From Aliihoeflea sp. 2WW (lineage in GTDB: Bacteria > Pseudomonadota > Alphaproteobacteria > Rhizobiales > Rhizobiaceae): a DNA stretch of 64,000 nucleotides. Both the position numbers and the translations under genes were made by a program. The DNA lies in assembly GCF_000497755.1 (NCBI RefSeq), contig NZ_AYOD01000035.1, forward strand, positions 248,001 through 312,000, in the 5' to 3' direction. The notes under the pieces were generated by a model. It saw only the letters and a program-made list of their open reading frames with translations, ran no database searches and had not been told where the DNA came from. Positions 27,058 through 36,563 of this stretch are shown piece by piece; positions within the stretch are counted from its first letter, which is position 1, and each line of letters opens with the position of its first letter.

Positions 27058-29463
27058 TCACGTCCTCAGGACACCGCCCGTGGTCTTCTCGACATTGGCG
27101 ACGATTTTCGCCGCGAGCGATTCGAAATCCTCGTCGGTGAGCGTACGATCGGTCGGCTGGATCGCGACTTCGATGGCGATCGACTTCTTGCCCGAGCCCA
27201 CGGATGCTCCCTCGAAAATGTCGAAGACGCGCACGTCCGTCACGAGTTTCTTGTCGGCGCCGGCGGCCGCCTTGACGATGGAAGCCGCCTCGACGCCCCT
27301 GTCAACGACGAAGGCGAAATCGCGCTTCACGCCCTGGAAAGGCGAGAGATCGAGGCGCGGTTTGGTGCGCGTCGGTTTCGCCTTCTGCTCGGGGATCGCG
27401 TCGAGATAGACCTCGAAACCGGCCAGCGGCCCGCTCGCGTCGAGCGCTTCCAGCGTACGGGGATGGAACTCGCCGAACGTGCCGAGCACAATCTTCGGCC
27501 CGAGTTTGATCGTGCCCGAACGTCCGGGGTGATACCAGTCCGGCCCGCCCGCCTCGACCTGCAGCTTGTCGACCGGCGCGCCGGCAGCTTCCAGCGCGGC
27601 GAAGGCGTCGGCCTTGGCGTCGAAGACGCCGACGGCGCCGGCATTTCCGGCCCAGTGGCGGCCTTGACCATCGAGCTTCGCCGTCCCGCGACGAATGCCG
27701 GCGGCGACGCGGCGCTGCTGGTCGGCGCCATCGCCCTCATAGATGCCGGAGACCTCGAACAACGCGACGTCGCCCATGCCGCGATCGGCATTGCGCTGCG
27801 CGGCGGCGATCAGCCCCGGCAGGAGCGAGGGCCGCATGTCCGACATGTCGGCTGCGATCGGATTGGCGAGCTTGAGCGCCGGCTGGCCGCCGCCGAACAG
27901 TTTCGCGTGCGCCTCGGGGATGAACGACCAGGTGACCGCCTCCATCATGCCGCGCACGGCGAGCGCGCGCTTGGCGGAGCGGGTGCGGATCTGGATCGGT
28001 GTCAGCATCTTGCCGTTGACCGCGCCGAAGGTCGGCAGCGGCGCGGGTGCGATCCGGTCGACACCGTGAATGCGCATGACTTCCTCGACGATGTCGGCCT
28101 TGCCGTCGACATCCGGCCGCCAGGACGGCACCGCAACCTCGATCGCATCGCCCTTGTCCTGCGGCGCGAAACCGAGCCGGTCGAGGATCGAGATGGATTC
28201 GGTCTTCGCCACGTCGAGCCCGGTCAGGCGTTTGACTTCGGCAACCGGCATCGAGATGCGCTTGGCCTCATATCCCGCATAGCCGACGACTTCGGTCTCG
28301 CAGGGTGTTCCGCCGCAAATGTCGAGGACGAGCTGGGTCGCAAGCTCGATACCCGGCACCATGAATTCGGGATCGACGCCGCGTTCGAAGCGATAGCGCG
28401 CATCGGTGATGATGCCGAGTTCGCGGCCTGTCCGCGCGATGTTGAGCGGCGACCAGAGCGCGGATTCGATCAGGACGTCGGTCGTCGCCTCGTCGCAACC
28501 CGAATGCTCGCCGCCCATGACGCCGGCGATGGATTCGACGCCGTTGTCGTCCGCGATGACGCACATCGAGGCATTGAGCTCATATTCACGCCCGTCGAGC
28601 GCGAGCACTTTCTCGCCGTCTTCCGCTGCACGCACCGTGAGGTTTCCGGCGACCTTGGCGGCGTCGAAAACGTGCAGCGGGCGGCCGCGGTCGAAAGTCA
28701 TGTAGTTGGTGATGTCGACCAGCGCGTTGATCGGGCGCAGACCGATCGCGATCAGGCGCTGCTGCATCCATTTCGGTGACGCGCCGTTTTTCACGTCCTT
28801 GACGAAGCGCAGCGCGAAGCCGGGGCAAAGGTCGGGATCGGCGATCGACACCTTGACCGGCGTCTCGCCCTGGCCGGCAACTGGAGCGACAGGCTGCGTC
28901 TTCAGCGTGCCGAGGCCGGAGGCGGCCAGGTCGCGCGCGATGCCGTAGACACTGGTCGCGTCGGGTCGGTTCGGCGTCAAATTGATCTCGATCACCGGAT
29001 CGTCGAGCTTGGCGTAGGTCGCGAACGGCGTCCCGACAGGCGCATCGGCCGGCAGGTCGATGATGCCGTCATGCTCGTCGGAAAGCTGCAATTCGCGCTC
29101 CGAGCACATCATGCCGTGGCTTTCGACGCCGCGGATCTTTCCGACCGAAAGGGTCACGTCGATGCCAGGCACGTAGGAGCCGGGCGCCGCGAACGCGCCG
29201 ACCAGTCCTTCGCGCGCATTGGGCGCACCGCAGACGACCTGGATCGGCTTCCCGTCACCGGTGTCGACCATCAGCACGCGCAATTTGTCGGCGTCAGGAT
29301 GCTGGACCGCGCTCACCACCTTGGCGATGACGAACGGCTTCAGCGCCGCCTTGTCGTCGACGGCCTCGACCTCGAGGCCGATCATGGTCAGCCGCTCGCA
29401 GATCTCGGCCAGCGAGGCGTTCGTGTCGAGATGGTCCTTGAGCCAGGAAAGCGTGAATTTCAT
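27058..29463 (-). CDS. pheT: Phenylalanine--tRNA ligase beta subunit
   Basis: 801 residues, full length for bacterial PheT. In order: an N-terminal PheRS domain ([20 protein letters not shown]), a tRNA-binding OB domain ([20 protein letters not shown]), the B3/B4 editing region, a B5 domain ([20 protein letters not shown]), the catalytic-like core, and the C-terminal anticodon-binding FDX-ACB domain starting near [18 protein letters not shown]. It forms the (alpha-beta)2 enzyme with PheS. Unusually, three small genes lie between pheS and pheT in this genome. Confidence 0.97.
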   Translation of the reverse strand: MKFTLSWLKDHLDTNASLAEICERLTMIGLEVEAVDDKAALKPFVIAKVVSAVQHPDADKLRVLMVDTGDGKPIQVVCGAPNAREGLVGAFAAPGSYVPGIDVTLSVGKIRGVESHGMMCSERELQLSDEHDGIIDLPADAPVGTPFATYAKLDDPVIEINLTPNRPDATSVYGIARDLAASGLGTLKTQPVAPVAGQGETPVKVSIADPDLCPGFALRFVKDVKNGASPKWMQQRLIAIGLRPINALVDITNYMTFDRGRPLHVFDAAKVAGNLTVRAAEDGEKVLALDGREYELNASMCVIADDNGVESIAGVMGGEHSGCDEATTDVLIESALWSPLNIARTGRELGIITDARYRFERGVDPEFMVPGIELATQLVLDICGGTPCETEVVGYAGYEAKRISMPVAEVKRLTGLDVAKTESISILDRLGFAPQDKGDAIEVAVPSWRPDVDGKADIVEEVMRIHGVDRIAPAPLPTFGAVNGKMLTPIQIRTRSAKRALAVRGMMEAVTWSFIPEAHAKLFGGGQPALKLANPIAADMSDMRPSLLPGLIAAAQRNADRGMGDVALFEVSGIYEGDGADQQRRVAAGIRRGTAKLDGQGRHWAGNAGAVGVFDAKADAFAALEAAGAPVDKLQVEAGGPDWYHPGRSGTIKLGPKIVLGTFGEFHPRTLEALDASGPLAGFEVYLDAIPEQKAKPTRTKPRLDLSPFQGVKRDFAFVVDRGVEAASIVKAAAGADKKLVTDVRVFDIFEGASVGSGKKSIAIEVAIQPTDRTLTDEDFESLAAKIVANVEKTTGGVLRT

Positions 29464-29484
29464 AGGTCTCGTCCAGTTGGGTCG

Positions 29485-29883
29485 TCAGCGTTCGATCGAA
29501 AAGCCGTCGAAGCGCGGAAGGTCGTCGTCAATGTGAAGAAACGGCAGCCGCCGCTTCTCGAAGGCGTGCATGGTCGGCGCATAGCGCTCCGGCTCGTCCA
29601 TGAAGCCGAGCGACAGATAGGTCTCGCCCGGCAGCTTGTCGTCGCGATAGCCGATCTGGCTGCCGCAATGCTCGCAAAAACGCCGCTCCACCCCGCCGGC
29701 CCGCCACGTCTTCGGCTCGCCATGCCAGGTCAGGTCATCGTCGCGGAAGGCGACGAAGGCCATCACCGGCGCGCCGGTCTGCTTGCGGCAGTCGCGGCAA
29801 TGGCAATAGGAGCGCCAGAAGGGGTCTGCGCTCGCCTCGGCGGAGATCAGGCCGCAACGGCAGGAGCCGGAGTGAATTGTCAT
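29485..29883 (-). CDS. GFA family (CENP-V/glutathione-dependent formaldehyde-activating-like) zinc protein
   Basis: A 132-residue Mss4-like fold protein. The zinc ligands are SGSCRCG near residue 5, YCHCRDCRKQTG near residue 30 and FCEHCGSQIGYR near residue 75. The family name comes from one proposed glutathione-formaldehyde enzyme; most members have no known activity. The ATG at 29883 directly precedes the first cysteine motif as usual. It lies in the inserted group between pheS and pheT, 21 bases before pheT. Confidence 0.87.
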   Translation of the reverse strand: MTIHSGSCRCGLISAEASADPFWRSYCHCRDCRKQTGAPVMAFVAFRDDDLTWHGEPKTWRAGGVERRFCEHCGSQIGYRDDKLPGETYLSLGFMDEPERYAPTMHAFEKRRLPFLHIDDDLPRFDGFSIER

Positions 29884-29887
29884 TCTT

Positions 29888-30163
29888 TCAGGCGACCTTC
29901 TGCGGAGCACGTGCGCCCGGCGCCTTCGCGCCCAGAAACATGCTCTTGACCGAGATGCCTTCGTCGACGGCCTTCCACCAGACGCCCTCGTACATCAGTT
30001 CGATGTCGTTAAGCTGCGCATGATCGAGGTTGGAAAGAAACGGATACCACCAGAGCGGAGTCGCGATGGAGCGGCCGTCGGCAAGCGTGACATGCACCTC
30101 TTCATCCGTGCACCACGCCCTGACCGGGCGCATCTCGTCTGTCTCAAATGCCAAAGAAGTCAT
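29888..30163 (-). CDS. DUF2442 domain protein
   Basis: A 91-residue protein with the DUF2442 core: VHVTLADGRSIATPLWWYPF followed by LDHAQLNDIELMYEGVWWKA. ATG 30163 is used; it overlaps the end of the DUF4160 gene by 20 bases. DUF2442 and DUF4160 genes are frequently neighbours and have been discussed as toxin-antitoxin-like pairs, but no activity is established. It has a short Arg/Pro tail (GAKAPGARAPQKVA). Confidence 0.82.
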   Translation of the reverse strand: MTSLAFETDEMRPVRAWCTDEEVHVTLADGRSIATPLWWYPFLSNLDHAQLNDIELMYEGVWWKAVDEGISVKSMFLGAKAPGARAPQKVA

Positions 30164-30380
30164 TCCAAGCACCAATCCAGTCGTCGCGACGCTCGGCAAC
30201 GACGTCGAGCAGTCGCGCCACTTCGCGTTCATTGTATCCCTTGTTCGTCGCGATCTCCAAGCTTTGCAGCCAGACCTTCAGGGATTTGCCGTCCTTGACG
30301 ATGTGAACATGCGGCGGCTCGTCGACATCGAGGGCATAGAAGCGAAACTTGTAGCCGTGCCAGATCAGAAGCGTCGGCAT
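30144..30380 (-). CDS. DUF4160 domain protein
   Basis: A complete 78-residue DUF4160 protein starting MPTLLIWHGYKFRFYALDVD, with EPPHVHIVKDGKSLKVWL and a C-terminal helix AERRDDWIGAWNDFFGI. Its stop overlaps the DUF2442 gene and its start is 4 bases after the pheS stop codon, so it is embedded in the phe operon. The HVH pair is conserved in the family. Function unknown; with DUF2442 it could be a toxin-antitoxin-like module (inference). Confidence 0.85.
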   Translation of the reverse strand: MPTLLIWHGYKFRFYALDVDEPPHVHIVKDGKSLKVWLQSLEIATNKGYNEREVARLLDVVAERRDDWIGAWNDFFGI

Positions 30381-30383
30381 CGC

Positions 30384-31469
30384 TTAGCTCGACAACCCCC
30401 CGAACAGCGTCGGCATGTCGAGCGGCCTGAATCCGTAATGCGACAGCCAGCGCACGTCGGCATCGAAAAAGGCGCGCAGGTCCGGCATGCCGTATTTCAG
30501 CATGGCGATGCGGTCGATGCCCATGCCCCAGGCGAAGCCTTGATACTCGTCCGGATCGAGCCCGCCGGCGCGCAGCACGTTCGGGTGAACCATGCCGCAG
30601 CCGAGGATTTCCATCCAGTCATTGCCCTCGCCGAAACGCACTTCGCCCGGCCGCGAGCGGTCGCACTGGATGTCGACTTCCATCGACGGTTCGGTGAACG
30701 GGAAGAAGGATGGGCGGAAGCGCATCTTCACGGACGGCACCTCGAAGAAGGCTTTGCAGAACTCCTCCAGCACCCACTTCATGTTCGCGACGTTCGCGGT
30801 CTTGTCGACGACGAGGCCTTCGACCTGATGGAACATCGGCGAGTGCGTGGCGTCGGAATCCTGCCGGTAGGTCTTGCCGGGGATGACGATGCGGATCGGC
30901 GGCTTCTGCGCCTCCATCGTGCGGATCTGCACCGGCGAGGTGTGCGTGCGCAGCAGCTTGCGCTCCCCGGCCTCGTCGGGCTGGAAAAAGAACGTATCGT
31001 GCATTTCGCGCGCCGGGTGGCCGTCGGGGAAGTTCAACGCGGTGAAGTTGTAGTAGTCCGTCTCGATGTCCGGGCCTTCGGCGATGGCGAAGCCCATGTC
31101 GCCGAAGATCGCCGTGATCTCGTCGATCACCTGGCTGATCGGATGGATGCGGCCGCGCTCGGCCGGCGCCTGGCGGATCGGCAGCGTGACGTCCAGCTTT
31201 TCGGCGGCCAGACGAGCGTCGATCGCGGCGTCGCGCAGCTCGATCTTGCGTGCGGTGATCGCGTCGGTGACGCGCAGCTTCAGCCCATTGATCGCAGGGC
31301 CCATCGTCTGGCGCTCGTCCGCGCTCATCGCGCCCAGCGTCTTCAGCTTTTCCGAGATCGAGCCCTTTTTGCCGAGTGCCGCGACGCGCACGGCTTCGAT
31401 CGACTGCTCGTCGGATGCCGACGCGATGTCGCTCATCAGGCTCGTTTCAAGGGATTGCAGATCGCTCAT
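30384..31469 (-). CDS. pheS: Phenylalanine--tRNA ligase alpha subunit
   Basis: A 361-residue class II synthetase subunit. An N-terminal coiled coil (residues 1-85) is followed by the catalytic domain: motif 1 region [19 protein letters not shown], motif 2 region [12 protein letters not shown] and [20 protein letters not shown], and motif 3 [20 protein letters not shown] 31469 is used because AGGA lies 7 bases upstream; the codon before it is TTG. It is downstream of rplT, separated by a terminator, and starts the interrupted pheS-pheT group. Confidence 0.97.
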   Translation of the reverse strand: MSDLQSLETSLMSDIASASDEQSIEAVRVAALGKKGSISEKLKTLGAMSADERQTMGPAINGLKLRVTDAITARKIELRDAAIDARLAAEKLDVTLPIRQAPAERGRIHPISQVIDEITAIFGDMGFAIAEGPDIETDYYNFTALNFPDGHPAREMHDTFFFQPDEAGERKLLRTHTSPVQIRTMEAQKPPIRIVIPGKTYRQDSDATHSPMFHQVEGLVVDKTANVANMKWVLEEFCKAFFEVPSVKMRFRPSFFPFTEPSMEVDIQCDRSRPGEVRFGEGNDWMEILGCGMVHPNVLRAGGLDPDEYQGFAWGMGIDRIAMLKYGMPDLRAFFDADVRWLSHYGFRPLDMPTLFGGLSS

Positions 31470-31513
31470 CAATTCATCCTGCCGGACATTCCGGCCGTTC
31501 GTCGCACAAAGAA

Positions 31514-31544
31514 AAACCCGCGCCAGCCATGCCAGCGCGGGTTT
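31514..31544 (-). terminator. Rho-independent terminator downstream of rplT
   Basis: Minus-strand hairpin with a 10-bp stem (AAACCCGCGC / GCGCGGGTTT) and 11-base loop, followed by a TTTTTC tract. It separates rpmI-rplT from pheS. Confidence 0.87.
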
Positions 31545-31579
31545 CCCAAATCAAGTCGTGAACAATCGGGAAGCGCTGG

Positions 31580-31981
31580 TTAGGCAACCACGCTTTCAAA
31601 CTGGTTCGGGGTCGTGTCCTTGAGATAGTCGAGTGAAGCCTTCGACTTGCCGACGAGCGCGGCGAACGCCTGCGGCTCGTGGATCGCCATGTCGGACAGC
31701 ACCTTGCGGTCGATTTCGATACCGGCCTTGTTCAGGCCGTCGATGAAGCGGCCATAGGTCAGGCCGTGCTCGCGGACGGCAGCGTTGATGCGCTGAATCC
31801 AGAGCGCGCGGAAATTGCGCTTGCGGTTCTTGCGATCGCGATAGGCATACTGCAGCGACTTCTCGACTGCCTGCTTGGCGATGCGGATGGTGTTCTTGCG
31901 GCGGCCGTAGAAACCCTTGGCGGCCTTCAGAACCTTCTTGTGCTTGGCGTGGGACGTAACGCCCCTCTTGACGCGTGCCAT
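31580..31981 (-). CDS. rplT: 50S ribosomal protein L20
   Basis: A 133-residue basic protein with the L20 start [20 protein letters not shown], then [20 protein letters not shown] and [20 protein letters not shown]. It binds 23S rRNA early in large-subunit assembly. Its start is 35 bases after the rpmI stop, the usual rpmI-rplT pairing. Confidence 0.98.
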   Translation of the reverse strand: MARVKRGVTSHAKHKKVLKAAKGFYGRRKNTIRIAKQAVEKSLQYAYRDRKNRKRNFRALWIQRINAAVREHGLTYGRFIDGLNKAGIEIDRKVLSDMAIHEPQAFAALVGKSKASLDYLKDTTPNQFESVVA

Positions 31982-32016
31982 GTCATGATCTCCTTAAATT
32001 CTTCGGTCCGAGGGCC

Positions 32017-32226
32017 TTAGAGGCCGCCGCCATTGGGCAGATAGTTGCGGGTCACCTTCTTGGCGTCGGGTTCCGCGAGAACCATCATGCCGCGTGCGTC
32101 GCGGATGAACTTGTTGGAACGCTTGATCATGCCATGGCGCTTGCCTGCGGCAGCCGCCTTGACCTTGCCAGTCCCGGTTATCTTGAACCGCTTCTTGGCC
32201 GAAGACTTCGTCTTCATCTTGGGCAT
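32017..32226 (-). CDS. rpmI: 50S ribosomal protein L35
   Basis: A 69-residue highly basic protein, [20 protein letters not shown] at the start and [18 protein letters not shown] in the middle, matching L35 in length and pattern. It precedes rplT. A 243-base gap to infC contains the infC terminator, so rpmI-rplT probably has its own promoter, which I could not place with confidence. Confidence 0.97.
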   Translation of the reverse strand: MPKMKTKSSAKKRFKITGTGKVKAAAAGKRHGMIKRSNKFIRDARGMMVLAEPDAKKVTRNYLPNGGGL

Positions 32227-32407
32227 TTTGCTTCTCCATCATTATGCGCTCACGCCCGCCGACTTGCGTCGGCAGCTCCGCGAGGGCGTCGAATGGTCGA
32301 CGGCAGCCGGTCGGCTGCTTCTCGCTTCGCTCGATATAGGTGAGCTTCAAGCATTTCGAGCCGACACGGCATGCCCTGCCGGACGGCTCACGAACGCGCG
32401 GTCTATA

Positions 32408-32461
32408 AACGCGCGGCGAAAAAAGCGCAACGGAGATTCGTCAGAGTCTCCGCCGCGCGTT
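32408..32461 (-). terminator. Nested terminator hairpin downstream of infC
   Basis: An 11-bp outer inverted repeat (32408-32418 with 32451-32461) encloses an inner hairpin of 8 bp with one mismatch (32432-32451). The inner hairpin is followed on the minus strand by GTTGCGC and six T. It lies 9 bases after the infC stop. Two alternative folds are possible because the T-tract is inside the outer repeat. Confidence 0.75.
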
Positions 32462-32469
32462 GAAATCGA

Positions 32470-33006
32470 TCAGCGCGGCGCCAGCACCATCATCATCTGG
32501 CGGCCTTCGAGCTTGGGCTCGGCCTCGACCTTGGCGATCTCGGTGACTTCCTCGCGAACGCGGTTCAGAAGCTTCATGCCGAGTTCCATATGCGCCATTT
32601 CGCGGCCACGGAAGCGCAGCGTGAGCTTGACCTTGTCGCCTTCCTCGAAGAAGCGGCGCACGGCTCTCATCTTCACCTCATAGTCGTGGGTGTCGATGTT
32701 CGGACGCATCTTGATCTCCTTGATCTCGATGGTCTTCTGCTTCTTGCGGGCTTCGGCCGCCTTTTTCTGGTTGGCGTACTTCATCTTGCCGAGATCGGTG
32801 ATCTTGCAGACGGGCGGCGTCTGGTTCGGCGAGATTTCCACGAGATCCATGCCCGCTTCCTCGGCGAGGATCAGGGCTTCATTGATCGACACGACGCCAC
32901 GATTCTGGCCTTCGGCATCGATGAGCTGCACCTGCGGTACACGGATGTCACGGTTGGAGCGCGGGCCTTCCTTGGTCGGCGCCGCGGCTTTGAACGGTCT
33001 GCGAAT
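32470..33006 (-). CDS. infC: Translation initiation factor IF-3, with ATT start codon
   Basis: A 178-residue IF-3. Reading from ATT at 33006 gives [20 protein letters not shown] and then [18 protein letters not shown], the known N-terminal domain. The C-terminal domain begins near [20 protein letters not shown]. No ATG, GTG or TTG in frame gives a complete N-terminus; the first ATG-type start would remove about 25 conserved residues. GAGGAG lies 9 bases before the ATT. In E. coli the AUU start lets IF-3 repress its own translation, and the same feedback is likely here. Confidence 0.95.
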   Translation of the reverse strand: MRRPFKAAAPTKEGPRSNRDIRVPQVQLIDAEGQNRGVVSINEALILAEEAGMDLVEISPNQTPPVCKITDLGKMKYANQKKAAEARKKQKTIEIKEIKMRPNIDTHDYEVKMRAVRRFFEEGDKVKLTLRFRGREMAHMELGMKLLNRVREEVTEIAKVEAEPKLEGRQMMMVLAPR

Positions 33007-33205
33007 GGTCGTAGTCTCCTCAAATCATTGACGTTCGGGGTCTGAAATCATCTGTCGCGGACAAGCTTGCGCTTCTGTCGCCGCGCCACGGGGCGTGTCA
33101 ATAGCACAGACGGCGCGAAAAATCACGGGGGTCGCGAAAAAGTGGCGGCGGCGTCTTCCCATGCTATCAGATGGCGCGAAACGGCCGGAAATCAAGGAGA
33201 CGACC

Positions 33206-33982
33206 ATGGAGCGCCCTGCGCCCGCCACGCTGCAAGTCGACGGAATCGACATCGCCTACCGTCGCCGTCCGGGCCGCGCGCCGGGCATCGTCTGGCTAGG
33301 CGGATACCGCTCCGACATGCTCGGCACCAAGGCCGAAGCCCTCGACGCGTGGGCTGACCAGGAGGGCCGCGCAAGCCTGCGCCACGACTATTCCGGCCAT
33401 GGCGAATCCGGCGGTGAATTCACAGACGGCACGATCTCGAAATGGCTGGCCGAGAGCCTCGCCGTCTTTCGCAGCCAGACCGAAGGCCCGCAGGTTCTCG
33501 TCGGCTCGTCGATGGGCGCCTGGGTCGCGCTGCGCATGGTGCAGGAGTTGCAGAAGACCGGCGAAGGCGGCCGCATCGGCGCGCTTCTCCTGCTTGCACC
33601 CGCACCCGATTTCACCATCGAGCTGATGGAGCCCCAACTGTCGAAGGCGCATCGGCGCGACCTCGAGACGAAGGGCTATATGGAAGAGCACTCCGAATAC
33701 TCGCCCGAGCCCAACATCTACACCCGTGCGCTGTTCGAGGACGGGCGCGCGAACCGCGTGATGACCGGCATGATCGACACGCATTGCCCGGTGACGATCA
33801 TCCAGGGCCTCGCCGATCCCGATGTGCCGCACACCCATGCGCTGAAGCTGGTCGAGCACCTGCCGGCCGACGACGTCACGCTGTCGCTGGTCAAGGACGG
33901 CGACCATCGCCTGTCGCGCCCGCAAGACATTGTGCTGATGCTGAAGGCTGCCGAAGGCCTCTGCGAGCGGATTTCCGCCTGA
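33206..33982 (+). CDS. Alpha/beta hydrolase
   Basis: A 258-residue serine hydrolase. The oxyanion region is IVWLGGYRSDMLGTKA, followed by RHDYSGHGESGGEFTDGTIS and the nucleophile elbow VGSSMGAWVAL. The acid lies in IIQGLADPDVPHTHA and the histidine in KDGDHRLSRPQD. The pattern resembles the mammalian palmitoyl-protein thioesterase ABHD10 group and bacterial relatives. ATG 33206 is used because AAGGAG precedes it; an in-frame ATG at 33095 would add 37 low-complexity residues. The stop overlaps the next gene's ATG (TGATG). Confidence 0.88.
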   Translation: MERPAPATLQVDGIDIAYRRRPGRAPGIVWLGGYRSDMLGTKAEALDAWADQEGRASLRHDYSGHGESGGEFTDGTISKWLAESLAVFRSQTEGPQVLVGSSMGAWVALRMVQELQKTGEGGRIGALLLLAPAPDFTIELMEPQLSKAHRRDLETKGYMEEHSEYSPEPNIYTRALFEDGRANRVMTGMIDTHCPVTIIQGLADPDVPHTHALKLVEHLPADDVTLSLVKDGDHRLSRPQDIVLMLKAAEGLCERISA

Positions 33983-35136
33983 TGCGGCTTTCGGTGGTCG
34001 TCTCCTCCTTCGTCGCAGCGATCGTCGGCTTCGGTTCGACGCTGGCGCTCGTCATCGCCGCCGCTGCTGCGGTCGGCGCGACGACTGAGCAGACCGCCAG
34101 CATGGTCACCGCCGTCTGCCTCGCCAAGGCCGCCGAGGCGGCGTTTCTCTCCTGGTGGACGCGCATGCCGGTCATCACGGCATGGACGACGCCAGGCGCA
34201 GCGCTTCTCGGCGCCAGCGCCGGCTTCTCGATGGCCGAGGCGGTCGGCGCCTTCATCGGCGCTGCGCTCCTTCTGACGCTCACAGGCCTGGTGCGCCCGC
34301 TGACGCGTCTCGTCTCGATGATCCCGTCCTCGGTCGCGTCGGGCATGCTTGCCGGCATCGTCGTCGCCTTCGTCATGGGTGCTGCGCGCGCCGTCGGCAT
34401 AGATGCCGTCCTCGTCCTGCCGCTTCTGCTCGCCTTCTTCGTCCTGCGGCTCTTCAATCCGGCGCTTTCGGTGCTGGCCGTGCTCGTCGGCGGCGGGGCG
34501 CTCGCCGTTGCGTTCGGACGCGTCGGCGATTTGCCACCATTCGCGCTTTCAACGCTGGTCTGGACCTCGCCCGATTTTTCGCTGACGGCTTTCGTCGGCC
34601 TTGCAGTGCCGCTCTACCTCGTCACGATGGCCTCGCAGAACCTCGCCGGCATCGCTGTCCTGCGCGCGGCCGGCTACAATCCGCCGACCGGACTTTTGAT
34701 CGGAACGACCGGCTTCATCTCGCTCCTCTCCGCACCTTTCAACGCGCTGACGACGAACCTCGCTGCCATCTCGGCGGCGATCTGCACGGACCCCGACGCT
34801 CATCCCGATCCGGCCAAGCGTTGGCTCACCGGACCGTTCTACGCGCTCTGGTATGTCGTCTTCGCGATCTTCGGTGCATCGCTCGTCGCGCTGTTCGACG
34901 TGCTGCCGCAAAGCCTCATCCTGCTCGTCGCCGGCATCGGGCTGCTGGCCCCGCTGACCAACGCACTCGGCCTTGCTATGGCCGACCCGGCCGAACGCAT
35001 CCCCGCCATCGTTGCCTTCACGGTCACCGCATCGGGTCTCACCATCGGCGGGATCGGTGCCGCGTTCTGGGGCCTCCTCGCCGGGTTGTTCGTGCTCGTC
35101 CTCGACCGCATCGCCGCGCGCGGCAAGCGAAGTTGA
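33982..35136 (+). CDS. BenE-family (benzoate:H+ symporter) membrane transporter
   Basis: A 384-residue membrane protein with about eleven helices. It has the BenE repeat features near the N-terminus (AAIVGFGSTLALVIAAAAAV), the conserved loop GAALLGASAGFSMAEAVGAF, and the second-half motif PLYLVTMASQNLAGIAVL with GYNPPTG. BenE-type proteins import benzoate-like aromatic acids with protons. No benzoate-degradation genes are nearby, so the substrate is uncertain. It starts inside the stop of the hydrolase gene (1-base overlap), so the two are co-translated. Confidence 0.87.
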   Translation: MRLSVVVSSFVAAIVGFGSTLALVIAAAAAVGATTEQTASMVTAVCLAKAAEAAFLSWWTRMPVITAWTTPGAALLGASAGFSMAEAVGAFIGAALLLTLTGLVRPLTRLVSMIPSSVASGMLAGIVVAFVMGAARAVGIDAVLVLPLLLAFFVLRLFNPALSVLAVLVGGGALAVAFGRVGDLPPFALSTLVWTSPDFSLTAFVGLAVPLYLVTMASQNLAGIAVLRAAGYNPPTGLLIGTTGFISLLSAPFNALTTNLAAISAAICTDPDAHPDPAKRWLTGPFYALWYVVFAIFGASLVALFDVLPQSLILLVAGIGLLAPLTNALGLAMADPAERIPAIVAFTVTASGLTIGGIGAAFWGLLAGLFVLVLDRIAARGKRS

Positions 35137-35237
35137 CCGCGCCATGTCCGATTTTTCTTGAAGTCGGTTTGGCCCGTTCCCATCTCGAAATGAAGCAGCC
35201 GGATGGGCTGCGAGCCACCGAAAAGGAACGGGTGACG

Positions 35238-35666
35238 ATGACGAAAGCACTGATCCGTCCTGCATGGACGCCTGCCACCATCGCCTTGATGGTCATCGGC
35301 TTCATGGTGTTCTGGCCGCTCGGCCTCGCCATGCTCGCCTACATCATCTGGGGCGACCGCCTCGACGCCTTCAAGGGCGACGTCAATCGCGCGACGGACG
35401 GTTTCTTCTCCTCCTGTCGCAAGGCTTCGTATCGCACGGGCGCGCCGCGCACCGGCAATGTCGCCTTCGACGATTGGCGCACCAAGGAACTCGACCGCCT
35501 CAATGAAGAGCGCCGCAAGCTCGACGAGATGCGCGACGAATTCGACGAGTACGCCCGCGAACTGCGCCGCGCCAAGGACCAGGAAGAGTTCGACCGCTTC
35601 ATGGCCAAGCGCTCGCGCAACACGCCGGACAAGCCGCAGGACGGCGAAATCCTCAACCCGGCCTGA
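35238..35666 (+). CDS. DUF2852 domain protein
   Basis: A 142-residue protein. An N-terminal membrane helix (TIALMVIGFMVFWPLGLAML) is followed by a charged helical tail with FDDWRTKELDRLNEERRKLD and ELRRAKDQEEFDRFMAKR. This matches DUF2852, a conserved alphaproteobacterial family of unknown function. ATG 35238 is chosen; an in-frame ATG at 35190 adds 16 residues. A clear terminator follows. Confidence 0.82.
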   Translation: MTKALIRPAWTPATIALMVIGFMVFWPLGLAMLAYIIWGDRLDAFKGDVNRATDGFFSSCRKASYRTGAPRTGNVAFDDWRTKELDRLNEERRKLDEMRDEFDEYARELRRAKDQEEFDRFMAKRSRNTPDKPQDGEILNPA

Positions 35667-35690
35667 TTGGCCGCGATTGGGATGACATCG

Positions 35691-35722
35691 AAGCGGCGTC
35701 GCGCAAGCGGCGCCGCTTTTTC
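35691..35722 (+). terminator. Rho-independent terminator after the DUF2852 gene
   Basis: An 8-bp stem AAGCGGCG / CGCCGCTT with a 12-base interior, followed by TTTTC, starting 25 bases after the stop codon. Confidence 0.75.
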
Positions 35723-35764
35723 ATTTGGTGGTTCAACCCGCCTCGAATCATCTAGGCTCGCACC

Positions 35765-36517
35765 ATGGTTCTCGGCCTGTTCAAATCCCGCCCCCGTCCA
35801 CCGACCGCCCCGATCGAGCGCATGCACGAGATCGGCACGCGCTCGCTGCCATTGCGCATCGTCGAAAATGCACGTGCCAGACGGCTGACGCTCAGGATCG
35901 AGACGGGTGGCAAGGGGCTGCGTGTCACCGTGCCGCCGGGCATCGATCCGCGCGAGGTCGACCGGTTCCTCGATCGGCACCGAGGCTGGCTCGAAACGCG
36001 ACTGGCGAAGCTGCCGGACGACGCGGCCTTGCGTCCTGGCGTCAAGCTGCCCCTGCGCGGTGTCCCGCATCTGATCGTCCACCAGCCGGGACGCGGCACG
36101 GTGACGGTCGACGCAGTCGAGGGCGAACCGGCCCTCATCGTCCATGGCGATGGCGCCCACCTGCAACGGCGCCTCGCGGACTTCCTGAAGCGTGAGGCGA
36201 AACGCGACATCGAGATCCTCGTCGCCAAGCACACGGCCTCTGTCGGTCGCCGCGCGAAAACCGTGCGCTATCGCGACACGACGAGCCGCTGGGGTTCCTG
36301 CACCTCGGACGGCACCCTATCCTTTTCCTGGCGCATCATGATGGCGCCGAAGACGGTGATCGACTACCTCGTCGCGCATGAGGTGTCGCATCTGAAGGAA
36401 ATGAACCACGGTCCGAAATTCTGGGCGCTCTGCCGCGAGCTCTGCCCCCGCACCGACGAGGCCCGCGCCTGGCTGAAGAAGAATGGCGGCGCGCTGCAGG
36501 CGATCCGCTTCGAATAG
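35765..36517 (+). CDS. YgjP/SprT-like zinc metallopeptidase (M48-type, DUF45)
   Basis: A 250-residue cytosolic metallopeptidase-like protein. The zinc motif HEVSH is at residues 205-209, and a further His is at 215 (MNHGPKFW). The preceding conserved stretch TTSRWGSCTSDGTLSFSWR is typical of the YgjP/WLM-like DUF45 family. Length agrees with the family. The substrate is unknown. It ends 47 bases before trpF, so it may be co-transcribed with the trp genes. Confidence 0.88.
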   Translation: MVLGLFKSRPRPPTAPIERMHEIGTRSLPLRIVENARARRLTLRIETGGKGLRVTVPPGIDPREVDRFLDRHRGWLETRLAKLPDDAALRPGVKLPLRGVPHLIVHQPGRGTVTVDAVEGEPALIVHGDGAHLQRRLADFLKREAKRDIEILVAKHTASVGRRAKTVRYRDTTSRWGSCTSDGTLSFSWRIMMAPKTVIDYLVAHEVSHLKEMNHGPKFWALCRELCPRTDEARAWLKKNGGALQAIRFE

Positions 36518-36563
36518 CGCCCGCTCCTCGACTTCGCCGCGATTCCATGGCACTTGCCCGGCC

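Noticed and set aside
32227-32469. L20-type leader riboregulator before rpmI
   Set aside because: The gap is explained by the infC terminator and a presumed promoter; no structure matching a known L20 leader could be recognised by eye.
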